From NCBI GenBank assembly GCA_017543165.1, contig JAFYGL010000178.1, positions 1 through 6,616 of the forward strand: DNA of 6,616 nucleotides, read 5' to 3'. Both the position numbers and the translations under genes were made by a program. Position 1 is the first letter of the stretch. Each line of letters opens with the position of its first letter. This DNA comes from Victivallales bacterium (GTDB taxonomy: Bacteria > Verrucomicrobiota > Lentisphaeria > Oligosphaerales > Oligosphaeraceae). Below the pieces are notes generated by a model. That model was not told the origin of the DNA. It saw only the letters and a list, made by a program, of their open reading frames with translations, and ran no database searches. Below are positions 5,724 to 6,616 of this stretch, in pieces.

Positions 5724-6293
5724 TTATTGCTCTTTGACTACTATTGTGTCGCAGATCGTGTCGTGCAATGCCTTGTGTTCTGGGTTGAAGAAGGCCATTA
5801 TGTAGCCAATGCAGCAAATAAATGCGCTAAGGCTGCGCGCCCAGTAGCGCCCAATGCTGCGCCCGATGCTTGGATTCTGCCCGTTGTATTGAACTTTGAT
5901 GTGGAATATCTTCTTCCCAGGCGTGGCACCGTCCTTGCTCAGGAAATATGCCTCGTATGCCATTCCGATGGCGCAGCCCAGAAGAGAGGATAATATATTG
6001 AGCATTGCTGAAATAATGGCGGCTCCCGCAGAATCGCCAGCACTCTTGTTGATTACAATTATAATGACACCGAAAACGATGCCAATGACAAAATTTACCA
6101 TGCCCAGAATAAGACCATCGATAAATAAGGCGAGAAAACGCTCGCCTATGCCAGCGACTTGCTGCGTGTTGAACTGAGGCGCATCAATCTCCACAATGAT
6201 CTGTTCATGGCAGTATGGGCATTCTGCCGCCTTGCCAATCCAGTCAGGCTGAACTTCAAACTTGTTACCGCAATTTGGGCATTTTCCTAGCAT
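5724..6293 (-). CDS. RDD-family membrane protein with N-terminal zinc ribbon
   Basis: The 189 residues hold two modules. Residues 1-35 form a zinc ribbon, with ligands C5 and C8 (CPNC) and C25 and C28 (CPYC). Residues about 45-185 form an RDD domain: ERFLALFIDGLIL (51-63) with the marker R52 and D59, a long hydrophobic stretch about 55-82, a second about 92-113, DGATPGKKIFHIKV (121-134), a short third one about 155-170, and the C-terminal HKALHD (173-178). RDD proteins are small inner-membrane proteins of mostly unknown role; some have been linked to transport or salt tolerance. No substrate can be assigned. The chosen ATG has AAGGAG 10 bases upstream, and the zinc ribbon starts directly after it. 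A TTG 20 codons further up (6353) is less likely: it would overlap the preceding gene and lacks such a site. The gene lies 44 bases after the TonB-like gene. Confidence 0.88.
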   Translation of the reverse strand: MLGKCPNCGNKFEVQPDWIGKAAECPYCHEQIIVEIDAPQFNTQQVAGIGERFLALFIDGLILGMVNFVIGIVFGVIIIVINKSAGDSAGAAIISAMLNILSSLLGCAIGMAYEAYFLSKDGATPGKKIFHIKVQYNGQNPSIGRSIGRYWARSLSAFICCIGYIMAFFNPEHKALHDTICDTIVVKEQ

Positions 6294-6303
6294 TTCTGTT
6301 TTA

Positions 6304-6309
6304 CTCCTT
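6304..6309 (-). promoter_or_regulatory. ribosome binding site of the RDD gene
   Basis: AAGGAG on the minus strand, 10 bases before ATG 6293. It is the main reason for choosing the 189-residue start over the upstream TTG. Confidence 0.75.
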
Positions 6310-6321
6310 GTTGTTTGTTGG

Positions 6322-6349
6322 AATATACGCGAAATCTTTAGCGGGTCAG
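6322..6349 (-). promoter_or_regulatory. weak candidate promoter of the RDD gene
   Basis: On the minus strand, CTGACC (6349-6344) and TATATT (6327-6322) stand 16 bases apart, the same -10 hexamer and spacing as the rnr candidate. The -35 box falls in the last codons of the TonB-like gene. The leader would be about 20-25 bases and would include the AAGGAG. The match is partial, and readthrough from the upstream gene is an equally good explanation. Confidence 0.3.
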
Positions 6350-6616
6350 GCAAACATCCACGGTTATCTCAAGCTTGCTTGCCTTTATCCCAACGCTGGA
6401 CAGCGCAGGCAGCCTGGTCATTTGCGCCAGGAAGTTCCGCACAGAATCGTTGAGGACCTTTGAATTCGAGGGTTTTACTATGCGCACATTCTGCACACTG
6501 CCGCCAGAATACACCGTAAAGCCAATGGTAACTGGCCGTATGGATGACACGTCCAGCTCGCCAGCCACAGGCTGTATCCAGTTCTGCAATATGTATGGCT
6601 TCACCACCTGTTCCGC
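6338..6616 (-). CDS. TonB/TolA-type C-terminal domain protein (5' end outside window)
   Basis: Only the last 92 residues are visible, and the frame stays open to the window edge, so the internal GTG at 6607 need not be the start. The pattern fits a TonB C-terminal domain: an initial YILQNWIQP helix region, a central strand TIGFTVYSGGSVQNVRIVKPS where members typically have 'V.F.I..DG.V..V.V..SSG', a helix VLNDSVRNFLAQM, a proline (LPALS), and the closing strand KLEITVDVCL. Such proteins span the periplasm and pass the energy of the proton-driven ExbB-ExbD or TolQ-TolR motor to outer-membrane partners. Which system this is cannot be told without the N-terminal anchor and the genes upstream. 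It implies a Gram-negative cell envelope. The homology is weak, and the assignment rests on pattern. Confidence 0.65.
   Translation of the reverse strand, partial: AEQVVKPYILQNWIQPVAGELDVSSIRPVTIGFTVYSGGSVQNVRIVKPSNSKVLNDSVRNFLAQMTRLPALSSVGIKASKLEITVDVCLTR

Noticed and set aside
6294..6353. Upstream TTG start giving a 209-residue RDD protein
   Set aside because: The extra 20 residues precede the zinc ribbon with no conserved look, overlap the previous gene, and lack the good AAGGAG found before ATG 6293.

Overview
The window reads as a compact chromosomal segment of a Gram-negative bacterium. All six genes lie on the minus strand, so transcription runs from high to low coordinates. By eye it is about 50-55% GC. 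The PVC superphylum, perhaps a Lentisphaerota/Victivallales-like lineage, is a tentative guess. It rests on the zinc-ribbon-plus-RDD protein, the TonB-like gene and the style of the unassigned membrane protein. No marker gene settles the taxonomy.

Layout in the direction of transcription: (1) 6616-6338, the C-terminal end of a TonB/TolA-type protein whose start is outside the window. (2) 6293-5724, a small RDD-family membrane protein with an N-terminal four-cysteine zinc ribbon and a good ribosome binding site. (3) 5723-5495, a noncoding gap with a short hairpin directly after the RDD stop, three direct copies of a 21-bp GC-rich palindrome in a 66-bp repeat unit, and a probable promoter for the next gene. 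(4) 5494-3377, ribonuclease R (rnr), with no visible Shine-Dalgarno and a possibly leaderless mRNA. (5) 3345-2521, an unassigned membrane-anchored helical-repeat protein starting at GTG behind a strong ribosome binding site. (6) 2455-1085, argininosuccinate lyase (argH), last enzyme of arginine synthesis. (7) 1098-163, a tRNA-dihydrouridine synthase family protein whose start codon lies inside the end of argH. (8) 162-1, a noncoding stretch that is almost wholly one 37-bp inverted repeat around an 84-bp core; each arm carries the same palindrome.

The rnr, unassigned gene, argH and dus group has gaps of 31 and 65 bases and one 14-base overlap, with no terminator-like structure between genes, so it is probably one operon. 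It combines RNA turnover, tRNA modification and arginine synthesis, and no single pathway unites it. The repeat-bearing intergenic regions border this operon on both sides.

The most notable feature is the palindrome family: five copies in two places about 5.4 kb apart, each original copy followed by the same TCAGG tail, singly oriented in one place and inverted in the other. It resembles REP/BIME elements or a small non-autonomous mobile element. I found no CRISPR array, tRNA, rRNA, riboswitch, transposase or obvious defence system.
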